Part shown: positions 25,670-33,794 of the stretch, piece after piece | Layout: every line of letters starts with the position of its first letter | How positions within the stretch are numbered: the first letter of the stretch is position 1 | Origin: Bacteriovorax stolpii | GTDB lineage: Bacteria; Bdellovibrionota; Bacteriovoracia; Bacteriovoracales; Bacteriovoracaceae | Assembly: GCA_945883845.1 (NCBI GenBank) | Contig: CAMCYI010000006.1 | Coordinates: 62,001-126,000, forward strand | Reading direction: 5' to 3' | DNA: 64,000 nt | Position numbers and translations under genes: made by a program | The notes under the pieces: generated by a model | Told to the model about the DNA's origin: nothing | The model's input: only the letters and a program-made list of their open reading frames with translations | The model's database searches: none

Positions 25670-27565
25670 TTAGTAAAAGTACTGCAAGCCTATCTCAGAT
25701 CTTCCCATCCAGATACTCTTTTGCTCTAACACCCCGGTCTTCAGGGCGAGGCTCAAGTCCTTGTGAAAATGGTAACGTAGCTCCCAATCAGCGATTGTCC
25801 TATGGGAAATAAAGGACTCAGAAGGGCGGAATGTATCCCACTGATAGAGTACTTCTAAAGCAGTGAGGATGCGGTCATTGAACTTAAAGCGCGTGTAGAT
25901 TTTGGGACCTACGCCCACTCTGTATCCATCCTGATAAAGGTTCTGCCAGTTGGCCTCACCATTCATAAGAAACGCAAAAAGAAGTCTCTTATTCAGAACG
26001 TTGATGCTGTTCCCTACTGATCCCAGGAGATATCCTCCCGGACAATCACGGCAAGCCATCTCTCTCATCTGAGTCGCACCGATATCAATCTCCCATGAGA
26101 AAGGTGAGGCCCAGAAGTTCTGTTCTTGAAAATTCCGGATCGACACCACAGAGAGATGATTGAAAACAAACTGCGGATCACGATAATTTTTCTCGATGAA
26201 CTTAACCGCGAAATTACCCATCTCAATCTGGGCATTTTTCAGCGATCCACGAGGAGGATCAAGCAAATCATGAAACGATGTGCGCATTTCGAGGCGCGTA
26301 TAGTTTCCGCGAAATTTTTCATAACCTTGATAGAATCCGAAACGCGTAGGCGCGTGACTTAAGGCCGGCGACTCTTCCTGATCAGTGCCGAACATGAATT
26401 TGTCCTCAGTGATCACGGGATTCACAGCACGAGCACGCAGGATATTTTCTTTCAGTGCTTTTACTTTTTTATCATCAGAGAGAATTTTTCGGGAGTTGTA
26501 ATAATCAAAGGCCTCAAGTGAAACATCCAGAATTTCAGATGCTTTTTTATCCTCAGTTCCCTCAATTATCCTGAGCGTATCTTTCGGATTCCCGGCCACT
26601 TCCTTGGCAATGACAAGTGACTTTTCCGTCAGCCCATCTGAAAGGCGAACAAGTTTTGAATACGTCGATTCTCTCCGGCGACCATCAGTAATAAGTCCCG
26701 CTTTCTTGAGTCCCCGGACAGTATCGGCAGGAATTGTGAACAACGGATAATGTGAAGTCAGGTTAGCTTCAGGTACGGCCACATCGATGACACTCAAGAG
26801 ATGGTAAGAGCAGTTTTCCTGGAAATAAAAATAATCAAACCATGTATCACCAAGCTCCCAGATATGATCAACCATCTCGAGGACCTGAGGAAGAGTCAGG
26901 TTCAGGTCATAAGACCAGAGATCACGAAACTCAGAATTACTGTACTCACGAACCTTGTAGTAATAGGGAATCGCCGCAAACTTGCCTTTGAATCCACCGA
27001 GAAGTCCCATGACAGCATAGGAAAATGGATTCGTCGCTGTTGATTGAGCAGAATAATTAATCCCGTAGTCGAGCATCTCCGTCTCGTCACGATCATCGAA
27101 TCGTGAGAGGCGCATGAACGTATGTCCGAATGCTGAGTTTGGATTGCTGAGATAATAAGATGAGAAAACAATGCTTGCTCGTTTAGCGGCAAGTTTCGAG
27201 AAAAAATCTATGTACGTGGTACATCCTGAAAAATCTGCTTTCCACGGCATCCCAAGTTCGCGGTTGAGCCACTTATAACGCAAAGGAAAACGGCAGATCT
27301 CATGCCCGTTATGAGGTCTTGTTTCGCCTTCAAACGCTTTCACAGCCGACTTCAGCTCATCCAGCGGACTCGTCTTCCCTTCCGGATGAAGAAAGAACCT
27401 CGGGCCATCTGCCTGACTATTGTATCCACCAAAAATTGTACGTTGATAATGAAGAAGTTTTATCCATTTAGGAGAGCGTGAAAGTGTTTCGAGTTGCTGG
27501 TCATTAAAGGAGTAGGCCTGGGAAGACAGAAGGAGACTCAGAATGGAGAGGGCCAGGAAATACAT
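25670..27565 (-). CDS. DUF4105 (Lnb N-terminal-like) outer-membrane-associated protein
   Basis: A 631-residue protein with signal peptide (1-19). The DUF4105 core includes CTTYIDFFSKLAAKRASIVFSS near 110-130, NSAFGHTFMRLSR and FYFQENCSYHLLSVID. The conserved Cys/His pair is the papain-like site also used by the lipoprotein transacylase Lnb. From about residue 400 to the end the sequence is strand-like and ends GLQYFY, as in outer-membrane barrels, so it may be a peptidase-like domain on a barrel. The start codon lies directly after an 8-bp hairpin. Confidence 0.75.
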   Translation of the reverse strand: MYFLALSILSLLLSSQAYSFNDQQLETLSRSPKWIKLLHYQRTIFGGYNSQADGPRFFLHPEGKTSPLDELKSAVKAFEGETRPHNGHEICRFPLRYKWLNRELGMPWKADFSGCTTYIDFFSKLAAKRASIVFSSYYLSNPNSAFGHTFMRLSRFDDRDETEMLDYGINYSAQSTATNPFSYAVMGLLGGFKGKFAAIPYYYKVREYSNSEFRDLWSYDLNLTLPQVLEMVDHIWELGDTWFDYFYFQENCSYHLLSVIDVAVPEANLTSHYPLFTIPADTVRGLKKAGLITDGRRRESTYSKLVRLSDGLTEKSLVIAKEVAGNPKDTLRIIEGTEDKKASEILDVSLEAFDYYNSRKILSDDKKVKALKENILRARAVNPVITEDKFMFGTDQEESPALSHAPTRFGFYQGYEKFRGNYTRLEMRTSFHDLLDPPRGSLKNAQIEMGNFAVKFIEKNYRDPQFVFNHLSVVSIRNFQEQNFWASPFSWEIDIGATQMREMACRDCPGGYLLGSVGNSINVLNKRLLFAFLMNGEANWQNLYQDGYRVGVGPKIYTRFKFNDRILTALEVLYQWDTFRPSESFISHRTIADWELRYHFHKDLSLALKTGVLEQKSIWMGRSEIGLQYFY

Positions 27566-27592
27566 GGGACCTGCTTAGATTAAACAGGTCCC
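27566..27592 (-). promoter_or_regulatory. Hairpin abutting the DUF4105 start codon
   Basis: In the mRNA sense GGGACCTG, an 11-nt loop and CAGGTCCC form a perfect 8-bp stem whose last base is followed at once by the ATG. The only Shine-Dalgarno-like bases (CAGG) are inside the stem. There is no U-run, so it is not a normal terminator. It lies in the 38-bp gap after the DUF3015 gene and may control translation or mRNA processing. Confidence 0.55.
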
Positions 27593-27603
27593 ATTATAGA
27601 GAA

Positions 27604-28065
27604 TTAGATCGTAGTGTTGCAAGAAGTAGAAGCTACACCATTGATGTTGTGAGTGATTTCAGCTGAAGAAGCCTGAGCACTTGTGAAGATCGTGTTGTAG
27701 TTTGATTTAAGAGCTTTTCCGAACTCCATAGAGTTAGAACAACCGTAAACTTTTGAAAGACCAACAATTGTTTCGCCGTTACCACGAGCGATATCGTTAG
27801 CAAGAGCAACTTTGTTAGCTTCAATATAAGCTTCAGCCTGGCCAACTTTCAAAGGAGCTGGAGAATCACAGTTAGAAGTACCGAGAGTGATACCGATCGT
27901 CTGTAGACCTGTTCCGTTTGTTGTAGCAGCGAGAACTTGTTTCCACCAAGTCTGGTCACCTTCGAAAATCATAGAACCAAGACCGCAACCAGCTGAACCG
28001 TATTTACCGGCGAAAGCTGCTGTAGACATCATAGCGATAGCAAGAACAACAAAAAACTTTTTCAT
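27604..28065 (-). CDS. Secreted DUF3015-family protein
   Basis: About 153 residues with signal peptide MKKFFVVLAIAMMSTAAFA. The mature start GKYGSAGCGLGSMIF is the DUF3015 signature. There are four mature cysteines, probably two disulfides. The start at 28065 is chosen because GGAG then sits 6 nt upstream; an ATG at 28077 would contain the ribosome site within the gene. The promoter at 28095-28129 fits. It lies upstream of DUF4105 on the same strand. DUF3015 proteins are abundant in deltaproteobacteria-like lineages; no function is established. Confidence 0.75.
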   Translation of the reverse strand: MKKFFVVLAIAMMSTAAFAGKYGSAGCGLGSMIFEGDQTWWKQVLAATTNGTGLQTIGITLGTSNCDSPAPLKVGQAEAYIEANKVALANDIARGNGETIVGLSKVYGCSNSMEFGKALKSNYNTIFTSAQASSAEITHNINGVASTSCNTTI

Positions 28066-28094
28066 CATGGACTCCATTGTTGAATAAAAAACAT

Positions 28095-28129
28095 CTTCTC
28101 TATTATGAGAGCTTATTGATTTTGTTCAA
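28095..28129 (-). promoter_or_regulatory. Candidate sigma70-type promoter for the DUF3015 gene
   Basis: On the minus strand TTGAAC (28129-28124), a 16-bp spacer and CATAAT (28107-28102) form a fair -35/-10 pair about 35 bp before the start codon. Visual match only. Confidence 0.45.
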
Positions 28130-28176
28130 CTATAAAAATCTTGAGAATGACTAAAAATAGTGTGCTGTGATGCGCC

Positions 28177-28710
28177 TTATTGGCCGTCTTGTGTGAAATG
28201 ATTGATGGTGAGGTAAGTCAAACGCAGTCGCTTCTCGACAGTTTCATCGAGCATCAAAAGAAGTTCTTCGAGTTCAAAAGTTAACCCGATGTCACAAACA
28301 AATTTATCTGCTTCGACTTCGGCCATTAATGGATCGGCCTGCGTCTCTTCAAGTTCGTACATGACGAGTGCGAGCTCGTGAGCAAGATAGGCAACTGCAC
28401 TCCGGCGATCTGATTTGATGAGTTTTTGAAATTCAGGAAAAACATAAATGCTGTTAACGAGAGATCTTGAACTCGCATCTTTATCATTCAAGCGCTCACT
28501 CTGCATGAACACGACAGGATGTTTTTTCATCATCGTATCCAGCAGTCCAACCGGTACGCACGCGAAGAGTTCTTCGAAGTGCTTTGTTGTTTCAGGATGA
28601 TTCATCCACTGATGTTCTGGAAGAGAAAAGAAATATTGCTTGAATTGGGCCCGGGTCTGCTGACGGTTAAAATTATCTTTCTGAAAAAATCTTTGAATTA
28701 AATTGAACAT
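28177..28710 (-). CDS. Zincin-like protein with degenerate active site, hypothetical
   Basis: A 177-residue cytoplasmic protein. Residues about 108-140 read YLAHELALVMYELEE...AEVEADKFVC, matching the layout of an M48/MtfA-type metallopeptidase (HExxH, then E-xx-AD), but the second His is replaced by Leu (HELAL). It may therefore be an inactive relative or a coincidental likeness. The rest is not recognised. It stands alone between DUF3015 and a small gene. Confidence 0.5.
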   Translation of the reverse strand: MFNLIQRFFQKDNFNRQQTRAQFKQYFFSLPEHQWMNHPETTKHFEELFACVPVGLLDTMMKKHPVVFMQSERLNDKDASSRSLVNSIYVFPEFQKLIKSDRRSAVAYLAHELALVMYELEETQADPLMAEVEADKFVCDIGLTFELEELLLMLDETVEKRLRLTYLTINHFTQDGQ

Positions 28711-28770
28711 GCTTGGCCCTCTTAAAGTTCTTTTCGAACGTCAGGGCCTATAGCTTTAAGTTTTTAACAC

Positions 28771-29043
28771 TTACTGAAATGGTTGCTCTTCAGAGTCCGA
28801 CGCAAGGTTAATCGTTCCTTGATACTTTTCGCCGATGATCCCGAGGAGTTCGTCAGGTATCTTTGAAGCGCGATATTTTTTTCCATTCGTCGTTCTGATC
28901 CAGAAACCATTCATGAGCTTATCAGGACTTGATATGCGGATAGGCTTAATTGAAACGATATGATCAACATTGAAGAGTACTTCAACTTCAGACTCGCCGT
29001 TATTTGGTTTGCTGTTCAAAATGAGAAATTTCTGGAACTTCAT
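28771..29043 (-). CDS. Hypothetical protein (90 aa)
   Basis: A 90-residue protein starting MKFQKFLILNSK, preceded by AGAGGTG at a proper distance. A longer frame back to 29097 has no such site. The body is strand-rich with VDHIVSIKPIRI and NGKKYRASKIP, and resembles small beta-barrel or carbon-storage-like domains, but no family is assigned. Its upstream region is divergent with the NUDIX gene. Confidence 0.6.
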   Translation of the reverse strand: MKFQKFLILNSKPNNGESEVEVLFNVDHIVSIKPIRISSPDKLMNGFWIRTTNGKKYRASKIPDELLGIIGEKYQGTINLASDSEEQPFQ

Positions 29044-29084
29044 AAACACCTCTGTGAAACTCTTATAAATCAAAGTCGTGGGCT

Positions 29085-29100
29085 TGGCACTTTTCATGCT
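29085..29100 (+). promoter_or_regulatory. Sigma54-type promoter ahead of the NUDIX gene
   Basis: TTGGCACTTTTCATGCT has the invariant GG (29086-29087), exactly 10 bp, then GC (29098-29099), plus the CAC of the -24 box. The predicted start is near 29111, leaving a 45-nt leader to the ATG at 29156. It is weaker than the two at 48771 and 49085 (ATGC rather than TTGC). Confidence 0.5.
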
Positions 29101-29155
29101 GATTTCTGAAAAGTTTATAGGATTACCTGACTTATTCGTTCTCTTGGGGAGGTCT

Positions 29156-29659
29156 ATGGAATCGGAAGTGTATCGCGGTCAGATCATCAGGGTGACTGAG
29201 GAGAAGATTGACGGCATCGTCTGGGAGAGGGTTTACCTGCCCGATGGAGTGATTGTCCTTCCCGTAACAGACGATGGCAAAATTCTTCTCGTTAAAGAGA
29301 AACGACCTCATGAAAATCCGCCCGTAAGAATCAAGCCTGTTTCCGGAATTCTCGAGTCAGACAAGGGTTCACCGGAAGAAAATGCTCAGAGGGAAATGCA
29401 GGAAGAAATTGGTTACAAAGCACAGACTCTTGAGCGCCTGTTGGAGATCAAAGGAAGTGGAACAGTGAACTCCACTCAGCACTATTTCGTGGCCCGTGGA
29501 CTCATTAAATCCAAGCTCCCCAACCCGGATGGCGAAGAGACTATTATGTCGGTCGAGGCCTACACTCCGGCCGAGATCCGTGAAAAACTGGGCAATGGCG
29601 AGATCAAGTGGTCACATTCGACCCTGGGAATATTAAAACTCATTAACACGATGAGCTAA
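29156..29659 (+). CDS. NUDIX hydrolase (ADP-sugar pyrophosphatase-like)
   Basis: A 167-residue NUDIX protein. The Nudix box is REMQEEIGY preceded by PVSGILESDKGSPEENAQ; the first box Glu is a Gly here, but the catalytic REUxEExGU half is intact. It probably hydrolyses ADP-ribose or a related nucleoside diphosphate sugar. The start at 29156 follows a strong GGGGAGG site; an upstream ATG at 29096 would lie in the promoter. A sigma54-type promoter precedes it. Confidence 0.82.
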   Translation: MESEVYRGQIIRVTEEKIDGIVWERVYLPDGVIVLPVTDDGKILLVKEKRPHENPPVRIKPVSGILESDKGSPEENAQREMQEEIGYKAQTLERLLEIKGSGTVNSTQHYFVARGLIKSKLPNPDGEETIMSVEAYTPAEIREKLGNGEIKWSHSTLGILKLINTMS

Positions 29660-29763
29660 ATCCTTAGAAACACGTTCGACTATCCGTACAGATCATTTTC
29701 ATCTAAAACATTTGTTTGTTATGCCGAACAGATATATACTTTACCTCAGAGAGGGCGTCACGA

Positions 29764-29970
29764 ATGTACGTTTGTATTTGTAAAGGCATCACAGAAAAGC
29801 AAGTCCGCGAAGCGGTCACATCGCGCAATTCAAATAATCCCAAAGAAATTCTCAAAGCTCTTGGCGTCGGTACTGATTGTGGTACATGCGTTGAAGATGC
29901 AGTGAAAACCCTCATCGAACAATCTGCTCGTACTCCCATCGAAATGAAAGACACTTCAAACAAATCTTAG
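29764..29970 (+). CDS. bfd: Bacterioferritin-associated ferredoxin-like [2Fe-2S] protein
   Basis: A 68-residue BFD-like domain. Four cysteines C4, C6, C39 and C42 (YVCICKG ... GTDCGTCVED) match the [2Fe-2S] site of Bfd, which reduces haem in bacterioferritin to release stored iron. It lies 77 bp before bfr on the same strand, which supports the call. The length and N-terminus fit when the ATG at 29764 is used. No obvious Fur box was seen. Confidence 0.9.
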   Translation: MYVCICKGITEKQVREAVTSRNSNNPKEILKALGVGTDCGTCVEDAVKTLIEQSARTPIEMKDTSNKS

Positions 29971-30047
29971 GTCAGTTGAACTCTTTTGCATCTTCATCTC
30001 CACTTTTCTAGAATAGCTTTAATATTAGCTCTTCTGCAGGAGTCATC

Positions 30048-30533
30048 ATGAAAGGTTCAAAAGCAATTATCGAAGCTCTCAATTCAGTTCTTATGAAAGA
30101 ACTCACGGCCATCAACCAATATTTTCTACACGCCCGTATGCTCCAGAACTGGGGCCTCGAGAAAATCGGCAAACTAGAGTACGCAGCTTCTATCGATGAA
30201 ATGAAACACGCTGATATGGTTATCAAGCGTATTCTTTTTCTCGAAGGCCTTCCAAATCTCCAGAAGCTCGGAAAACTTCGCGTCGGTCAGAACATCAAGG
30301 AAGTGATTGAAGCTGATCTGGAAGTTGAGTACGAGGCAGTTCCACATCTTAAAAAATGCATTCAGCAAGCTGAAGCTGAGCACGACTATGCGACTCGTGA
30401 TCTTTTCCTCTCAATTCTTAAATCAGAAGAGCATCACATCGACTGGCTGGAAACCCAGAGAGATCTTCTCAAGGCAGTTGGTCAGCCGAATTTCATGCAG
30501 TCACAAATGGATCCGGACAACGGCCCGGAATAG
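30048..30533 (+). CDS. bfr: Bacterioferritin
   Basis: A 161-residue ferritin-like protein that stores iron in a 24-subunit shell. Ferroxidase ligands E18, E51 and H54 match E. coli Bfr, as does the haem-ligating M52 (IDEMKHAD). The second-half motif EHDYATRDLF...EEHHIDWLETQ supplies the remaining ligands. A GGAG site precedes the ATG. It is paired with bfd and ended by a strong hairpin terminator. Confidence 0.96.
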   Translation: MKGSKAIIEALNSVLMKELTAINQYFLHARMLQNWGLEKIGKLEYAASIDEMKHADMVIKRILFLEGLPNLQKLGKLRVGQNIKEVIEADLEVEYEAVPHLKKCIQQAEAEHDYATRDLFLSILKSEEHHIDWLETQRDLLKAVGQPNFMQSQMDPDNGPE

Positions 30534-30542
30534 TTGAAAGTA

Positions 30543-30571
30543 AAAAGGCTCCGAAAGGAGCCTTTTTTTTT
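30543..30571. terminator. Intrinsic terminator after bfr
   Basis: AAAGGCTCC-GAAA-GGAGCCTTT followed by a long T-run. It lies between the convergent bfr and phospholipase D genes, with A- and T-runs on both sides, so it can work in both directions. Confidence 0.9.
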
Positions 30572-30573
30572 AT

Positions 30574-31848
30574 TTAAGGAAGAACGTAGTCTCTTGTCAT
30601 GTTGTCTTCAGATGTTGCCATCTCATCAAAATATTTCTTGTACTGCTGACGGTAAGCCGCAACCACTTCAGGAATTGAAATGAGGTAGAAGTTTTCAAAG
30701 TTCTGCGTGAAAGCTGCCGAAGTAAAATTCCCGGCACCGTTGAAGACAGACCCTGGGCCATCTGCTTGTGTGAAGATCATGAACTTGTTGTGCTGGAGTT
30801 GGGACACAGTCTGGTTAGTCTGAAGGAAGCGAGTATTCATTCCCTTGTTGATCAGGTCTTTAAAGATTTTGCCAGCTTCTACGGCTGAGTTACGGCCAAT
30901 GTCCTGGTTCAGTTTATTTGACCAGAAGATATCGTCATCGAGAATGAACTTAACAGGTTTCCCTTTCGCAAGAAGGTCTCCGAAAAGACGAGCGAGGGCC
31001 CCACTTAATCTGTGAGACATGGCCTCAATTCCGACTGATGAATTCCCTGCTTCTTTAACCGCATCGAGAGCTTTTGCTCCATCAACTGGAGAGAAGAAAA
31101 TTTTGATATCTGATTCGGGAAGTGCCGTGATTTTTCCGCGACACTCGTTAAGAGTTGCTGCGAAATTATCTTTTGTATCTCCGCCTTTGATCATCGATTC
31201 AACAACACATTTGTGAGCCGCTGCGAAGTAAGATTGGCCGTTTGTGGTGATGAAGTTCCAGTTTTCATGGTTGGTACTTGTTCCACTCGTCATGTTTCCT
31301 GAAGAGAAAACAATTTTTACAGTTGAGGCACCCGGGTTCACGATCATGATTTTGTTATGGGCGTAACCAAGACCACCAGTGCTACCACGGTAGTTCACAG
31401 AAACTTTTCCGCTTCCGCAGTTTTTGAGGCTTTCTGCGTCTTTATTCGGCTCTTTCTTTTCACCAGTGTCGAGAACCATCGTGATGTTCACTCCGCGCTT
31501 AACAGCTTCACAAAGTGCAGCCACTACATTTTTAGAGCTAAAGCTCAGATAAGCGAGATAAAGTTCTTTCGTATCCGGAGAAGAAACCCACTCTTTAATT
31601 CTGTATTGTGGAGAAGTCGAACGGGAGACAGAAGCAGATTCATCGGTTGGTTTGCAGTAAACGTCATCAGGCTTAGACGTTACAGTATTACCTGAGTTCG
31701 TGATCAGTGGACGATCATATTTGTAAGTCTCACAAACTGGATTTGTGAAGAGCGGCTCAAAAGCGAAGGGTTTATAATCCGAAAGTTTAACGGCGAAAGC
31801 ATTATTCAGCATTGTCGCCATCGCAATAAATGCGAAAGTCGTTTTCAT
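30574..31848 (-). CDS. Secreted phospholipase D-family protein
   Basis: A 424-residue protein with signal peptide (1-19, NNAFA). Two HKD-type motifs occur: HNKIMIVNPGASTVKIVFSSGN and, near residue 350, HNKFMIFTQADGPGSVFNGAGN. In each the Asp is less clear than in classical HxKxxxxD, but the H-N-K and trailing G-N pattern is kept. It resembles mitochondrial or bacterial PLD nucleases and lipases exported by predators. A role on prey lipid or DNA is inference. Confidence 0.8.
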   Translation of the reverse strand: MKTTFAFIAMATMLNNAFAVKLSDYKPFAFEPLFTNPVCETYKYDRPLITNSGNTVTSKPDDVYCKPTDESASVSRSTSPQYRIKEWVSSPDTKELYLAYLSFSSKNVVAALCEAVKRGVNITMVLDTGEKKEPNKDAESLKNCGSGKVSVNYRGSTGGLGYAHNKIMIVNPGASTVKIVFSSGNMTSGTSTNHENWNFITTNGQSYFAAAHKCVVESMIKGGDTKDNFAATLNECRGKITALPESDIKIFFSPVDGAKALDAVKEAGNSSVGIEAMSHRLSGALARLFGDLLAKGKPVKFILDDDIFWSNKLNQDIGRNSAVEAGKIFKDLINKGMNTRFLQTNQTVSQLQHNKFMIFTQADGPGSVFNGAGNFTSAAFTQNFENFYLISIPEVVAAYRQQYKKYFDEMATSEDNMTRDYVLP

Positions 31849-31858
31849 AAAGTACTCC

Positions 31859-31887
31859 TTAATATTTTTCTTCGGTTATCGTATAAT
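31859..31887 (+). promoter_or_regulatory. Candidate sigma70-type promoter for the YjbQ gene
   Basis: TTAATA (31859-31864), 17 bp and a perfect TATAAT (31882-31887) give a predicted start near 31894, about 19 nt before the ATG. Confidence 0.5.
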
Positions 31888-31912
31888 GTGATTGGTTGTA
31901 AAAGGCGGCATC

Positions 31913-32323
31913 ATGACCAGGCAAATTTTACTTACTCTCCCTGTCCATAAAAAAGGTTTTCATCTCATAACGAATAAGGTTCAGACGGCGATTTCCGGCG
32001 TAATAGAAACGGGAGTCTTACACATCTTTATCCAGCACACTTCTGCGGGACTAGCGATTAATGAGAATGCCGACCCGACTGTGCGTCATGACCTGGACAT
32101 GAGTTTTGATCGCCTGGCCCCTGAAAATGCGCCATTTTACCAGCACACAACAGAAGGCGCTGATGATATGCCTGCTCACATTAAGTCAGTCCTGACGGGA
32201 AATTCAGTTACTGTACCATTGAGTTCCGGCAAGATGGCCTTAGGCACCTGGCAAGGCATCTATTTGTGTGAATTTCGCGATCATGCAACTCCACGGCAAC
32301 TTGTCCTAACTATTATTTCCTGA
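31913..32323 (+). CDS. YjbQ-family protein (UPF0047)
   Basis: A 136-residue protein of the YjbQ/UPF0047 family. Conserved blocks are IFIQHTSAGLAINENADPTVRHDL, HTTEGADDMPAHIKSVL and the C-terminal LGTWQGIYLCEFRD. The conserved histidines bind metal. Some members show weak thiamine phosphate synthase activity, but the physiological role is unsettled. It starts a run of three genes with DUF4149-like and Dus genes. Confidence 0.92.
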   Translation: MTRQILLTLPVHKKGFHLITNKVQTAISGVIETGVLHIFIQHTSAGLAINENADPTVRHDLDMSFDRLAPENAPFYQHTTEGADDMPAHIKSVLTGNSVTVPLSSGKMALGTWQGIYLCEFRDHATPRQLVLTIIS

Positions 32324-32334
32324 TACCTAAACTC

Positions 32335-32829
32335 ATGCTCAGACGTTATTCCATTCCGGTCGCATTCTGGATCTTGTGTTCGTGGTGGACCATGAGTGTC
32401 GTCGCGGATTTTTTGATCGCACCATCAATTTTCGCGGTCATTGAGAATTTCTTTAATGCCGGCGATCTGGCCTTGCTCATCTTTTCGAAAGTTACGTTCA
32501 TTGAGGCAATTCTCGCCAGTATTTTTCTCGCTCTGATGATTACTTTCCACCATAAAAATAAACAAGCTTTTGCTCTCACTCTCACCGTTCTCTGCTGGGT
32601 CATTGCCGTCTTCTATGTTTCGTATCTTATTCCCAAGATTCTCAATGTCACAGAAGTCTGGAAGAAAGCGGAAGAAATGGGAGTTGTCGGTATTGGTGAT
32701 ATTAAAGATGCCCAGCAGGAACATCAGTTTTTCCACAGGATTTATATTGTTCTTGATAGTATCAAGCTTATTTTTCTCAGTACTCTCATAGGACTCACCG
32801 TTTACAGATCTCAGGATAAACTCTCATGA
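32335..32829 (+). CDS. Four-TM membrane protein (DUF4149-like)
   Basis: A 164-residue membrane protein with four helices (about 10-30, 48-68, 76-96, 137-157). The pattern of an N-terminal WWTMSVVADFLIAP and a C-terminal helical pair resembles DUF4149/TMEM205-like proteins, but I assign this weakly. The stop overlaps the dus start codon by 4 bp. Confidence 0.55.
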   Translation: MLRRYSIPVAFWILCSWWTMSVVADFLIAPSIFAVIENFFNAGDLALLIFSKVTFIEAILASIFLALMITFHHKNKQAFALTLTVLCWVIAVFYVSYLIPKILNVTEVWKKAEEMGVVGIGDIKDAQQEHQFFHRIYIVLDSIKLIFLSTLIGLTVYRSQDKLS

Positions 32830-33794
32830 GAAAGCTTCCTGAAATACCCCATGGTTCGCTCTTTTTTGCGCCGATGGAAGGAATTACTGACGAATCGTTT
32901 CGCAAAACGATCCTGAAGCTTTACCCCGAATGGGATGTGCTCGCTTGCGATTTCTTACGTGTACCGGCGGCCGGAAAATATCCTATCAAGCATCTGATCC
33001 GCCATTTCGGCAAAGATCTTTTTGAAATTCCCTGGGTAAAAGAAAAGACGATGTATCAGATCCTGACATCCCATCGCTCATTCACGGAGCAATTGGTGAA
33101 GGATCTCGAGTATCTCCAGGTGCCATGGCTTGATTTAAATCTCGGGTGTCCCTCAGGGACGGTCTGCAAGAGCAAAGGTGGATCATTTCTCCTGACTGAT
33201 CTCACAGCACTACGGCCGCTCGTGAAAACCATCCGCGAGAATTTTAAAGGCAGATTTACAGCAAAAATCCGCATCGGATATCACGATACAAAAGAATTCG
33301 AAGACTCCATTCATCTCCTGAATGATGAAGGCATTGAAATGATCACTGTCCACGGCAGAACCCGGGACATGATGTACAAAGAGCCTGCACTTTGGGATTT
33401 CATTGCGAGAGCGGCACAAATTTCTAAAGTTCCGATCGTGGGGAATGGGGATGTATGGAAGACCGCAGACATTAACCGCATGCTTGAATACACCCGTTGC
33501 CATGCTGTCATGGTGGCCAGAGGTGCCCTAAAATCTCCGTGGATGGCCCAGGATTACAAGCGCGGTATATTCACTGAAACAGATGCTGAAAGATTGCAAA
33601 AAATAAAACATTTCTTCACTGAATATAAATCACTATTAGAGAGCGAAAATATTTCCATGCGCGGATTATTGAAGCAAAGTAAATCAGTGTCGAGGTTCAT
33701 GCTGGAAGATGTTCAGGATGGGGCGGCCAAACGAAGAGAACTCACCATGACTCAGACAGCCCCTGAGTTTTTTGAAATTCTCGAGAGACTCTAG
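32826..33794 (+). CDS. tRNA-dihydrouridine synthase
   Basis: A 322-residue FMN enzyme that reduces uridine to dihydrouridine in tRNA D-loops. The barrel start APMEGITDESFR, the catalytic C108 in NLGCPSGTVCKSKGGS, KIRIGYHD and TVHGRTR, and the FMN phosphate motif VGNGDV / MVARGAL are all present. The GCPSGTV form is nearer DusC than DusA or DusB. The 3' end overlaps the convergent ATP-grasp gene by 4 bp. Confidence 0.9.
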   Translation: MRKLPEIPHGSLFFAPMEGITDESFRKTILKLYPEWDVLACDFLRVPAAGKYPIKHLIRHFGKDLFEIPWVKEKTMYQILTSHRSFTEQLVKDLEYLQVPWLDLNLGCPSGTVCKSKGGSFLLTDLTALRPLVKTIRENFKGRFTAKIRIGYHDTKEFEDSIHLLNDEGIEMITVHGRTRDMMYKEPALWDFIARAAQISKVPIVGNGDVWKTADINRMLEYTRCHAVMVARGALKSPWMAQDYKRGIFTETDAERLQKIKHFFTEYKSLLESENISMRGLLKQSKSVSRFMLEDVQDGAAKRRELTMTQTAPEFFEILERL

